From Yoonia sp034652275 (GTDB taxonomy: Bacteria; Pseudomonadota; Alphaproteobacteria; Rhodobacterales; Rhodobacteraceae): a stretch of DNA of 64,000 bases. Both the position numbers and the translations under genes were made by a program. Positions within the stretch are counted from its first letter, which is position 1, and each line of letters opens with the position of its first letter. Below, piece by piece: positions 62,819-64,000 of this stretch. The notes under the pieces were generated by a model. It saw only the letters and a program-made list of their open reading frames with translations, did no database searches and was not told where the DNA came from. The stretch covers positions 496,001 through 560,000 of the forward strand of contig NZ_JAXIWG010000002.1 in the NCBI RefSeq assembly GCF_034652275.1, read 5' to 3'.

Positions 62819-63540
62819 CCGTAACTGCGCACAAGGCTGGATGCGATAAGGCCCCACCCGTCTGCGACGACAAAAAAAGCAAGTTTGAATGGCAATGATA
62901 CAATCGCGGGTGGCACCATCATCATGCCCATCGACATCAGGACTGCCGCAACGACCAAATCGATGATCAGAAAGGGAATGAAGATCAGGAACCCGACCTG
63001 AAAGGCACGTTCCATTTCGCTAAGCAGAAATGAGGGAATCAGGATTGATAACGGAGCGTCGATCGGTGCCAAGTTAGGGTCGATATCAGGCCGCAAGGCG
63101 GCTAACGTGGCGAAGGTGTCAGCCTCGATCCGGGCGGCCATGAACCGCTCCAACGGGTCCATGGTCCGGAAAAAAGCTTCGTCCACGGGCATGTTATCGT
63201 TCATGAGCGGTGCGATGCCGCCTGTCCACGCCTCGACGAAAACGGGTTCCATGACGAAATAGGTCAGAAACAATGCAAGGCTGATAATCAGCATATTCGG
63301 TGGCGATTGCTGCAGTCCGATCGCTTGGCGCAAGATAGCGAAGACGGTCACGATAAAGGGAAAGCAAGTCACCATGATCGCGATACCGGGCACAAGGCTT
63401 AGCACGGTGATCAGGATGAGCAGCTGCACAGACCGCGTCGCAAGCGACCCGTCATCTCCCAGCGTGATCGCGAAATCCTGCGCGGTGGCCGGTGTGATTG
63501 CTGCCAGAACCAATGCGGCGGCCAGACCAAAAACCCGCAT
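62815..63540 (-). CDS. fliP: Flagellar export apparatus protein FliP
   Basis: 241 residues with a cleavable signal peptide (about 1-20) as usual for FliP. Motifs: VQLLILITVLSLVPGIAIMV, RQAIGLQQSPPNMLIISLAL and SFLLSEMERAFQVGFLIFIP, DLVVAAVLMSMGMMMVPP. Five FliP form the core of the export gate with FliQ and FliR. It follows fliN by one base on the minus strand. Confidence 0.96.
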   Translation of the reverse strand: MRVFGLAAALVLAAITPATAQDFAITLGDDGSLATRSVQLLILITVLSLVPGIAIMVTCFPFIVTVFAILRQAIGLQQSPPNMLIISLALFLTYFVMEPVFVEAWTGGIAPLMNDNMPVDEAFFRTMDPLERFMAARIEADTFATLAALRPDIDPNLAPIDAPLSILIPSFLLSEMERAFQVGFLIFIPFLIIDLVVAAVLMSMGMMMVPPAIVSLPFKLAFFVVADGWGLIASSLVRSYG

Positions 63541-63541
63541 G

Positions 63542-63835
63542 CTAGGCCAGGTTACCAGTGTCGTTCGCCACTTCTGTCAGGCGGACGGCCAATTGACCAG
63601 GTTCGCCGCCATCAAGCTCCTGTAGCTCGCCGCGGGCGATCAGCCTGTCCCCGATGTAGAGTTCGACAGGGTCGTCGATCCGCTTGTCGAGGGCGAGCAC
63701 GGCATTTTCGGCAAGACACAGCAGATCCTTGACCAACGGGCGTGCCTTGCCCACGGAAACCGAAATCTCGATCGGAATGCGGTTGAGCGGGTGATCGTCC
63801 GCCGTGATCCGATGGGCCGCGTGTATGTCATCCAT
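63542..63835 (-). CDS. fliN: Flagellar motor switch protein FliN
   Basis: 97 residues from the ATG preceded by CAGGAG; an upstream in-frame ATG at 63859 lies inside the previous gene. SpoA-type domain: IPIEISVSVGKARPLVKDLL, then DDPVELYIGDRLIARGELQE, the conserved FliN core. It forms the C-ring rim that sets rotation direction. Overlaps the fliH-like gene before it. Confidence 0.92.
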   Translation of the reverse strand: MDDIHAAHRITADDHPLNRIPIEISVSVGKARPLVKDLLCLAENAVLALDKRIDDPVELYIGDRLIARGELQELDGGEPGQLAVRLTEVANDTGNLA

Positions 63836-64000
63836 TTGCGCTACTCCTGTGATTATCATGATTTATCAGGCCGAGAATCTGTCTGATGTCCGAAAGGCAC
63901 CGGTCCATGTCGAGATGGGTGTCAACGCCAGCTTGCCCGACCCAAGCGGCATGGGGCGACAGGGTTGGATCGGCGACGATCGTGACGCGGGCAGCGATAT
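63828..64000 (-). CDS. FliH-like flagellar assembly protein, C-terminal part
   Basis: A frame open at the window edge ends at 63828 and overlaps the fliN start by eight bases. The 57 codons from 63998 read IAARVTIVADPTLSPHAAWV and later DMDRCLSDIRQILGL before the stop. The VTIVADPTLSPHAAWV strand pattern is that of the FliH C-terminus, and fliH before fliN is a usual order. The start lies outside the window. Confidence 0.65.
   Translation of the reverse strand, partial: IAARVTIVADPTLSPHAAWVGQAGVDTHLDMDRCLSDIRQILGLINHDNHRSSANG

Overview
The window is a GC-rich chromosomal segment from a Rhodobacteraceae-type alphaproteobacterium (Roseobacter/Rhodobacter relative). Evidence for this: a bacteriochlorophyll sub-cluster bchG-bch2-bchP-idi preceded by two TGT-N12-ACA (PpsR/CrtJ-type) boxes; a petP-petR pair; a single-subunit-type bacterial sodium channel; a TAXI-type TRAP system; flagellar genes with possible CtrA boxes; and Rhodobacterales-style intergenic palindromes. 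The organism is probably an aerobic anoxygenic or purple phototroph from a marine or saline habitat. Habitat is inference.

Layout. 1-8.7 kb: end of gltB (cut by the window edge), mtgA, a GST, queG, a secreted PQQ-type sugar dehydrogenase, a membrane desaturase, a DMT exporter and a small unknown protein. 8.7-16.4 kb: ilvE divergent from petP-petR, a histone-deacetylase-like hydrolase, the isoprenoid operon xseB-ispA-dxs, and a soluble chemoreceptor. 16.4-19.4 kb: small membrane proteins, a BacNav sodium channel and a nucleoside-diphosphate-sugar-epimerase-like protein. 19.6-25.8 kb: one catabolic operon of TAXI receptor, fused TRAP permease, universal stress protein, class III aminotransferase and BKACE enzyme. 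25.8-34.5 kb (minus strand): acs-adk-DUF4212-SSS symporter-DUF294 nucleotidyltransferase-small membrane protein-membrane PAS/DEDDh exonuclease. 34.8-37.5 kb: sugar-acid dehydratase and aldose dehydrogenase. 37.6-48.5 kb: reductive pyrimidine catabolism (preT, preA, rutR, a carbamoyl-amino-acid hydrolase, dihydropyrimidinase) with a dedicated ABC importer, RutR-type operators, and a GIY-YIG gene among palindromic repeats. 48.6-51.4 kb: a MotA/MotB-like proton-channel pair with a very long coiled coil. 51.5-56.0 kb: chaC, idi, bchP, bch2, bchG. 56.2-64 kb: motB, flgE, flgK, flgL, flgI on plus, a probable IS66 relic, then fliP, fliN and the end of a fliH-like gene on minus.

How the genes fit together. 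ispA/dxs and idi supply prenyl units to bchG/bchP. The acs operon imports, activates and recycles AMP from acetate (or a related acid) and carries an unexplained nucleotidyltransferase plus exonuclease pair, which I rate the most interesting possible new system here. The TRAP operon looks like a complete uptake, transamination and beta-keto-acid-cleavage route for an unknown, possibly beta-amino, acid. The pyrimidine block imports and degrades uracil/thymine-type bases under RutR.
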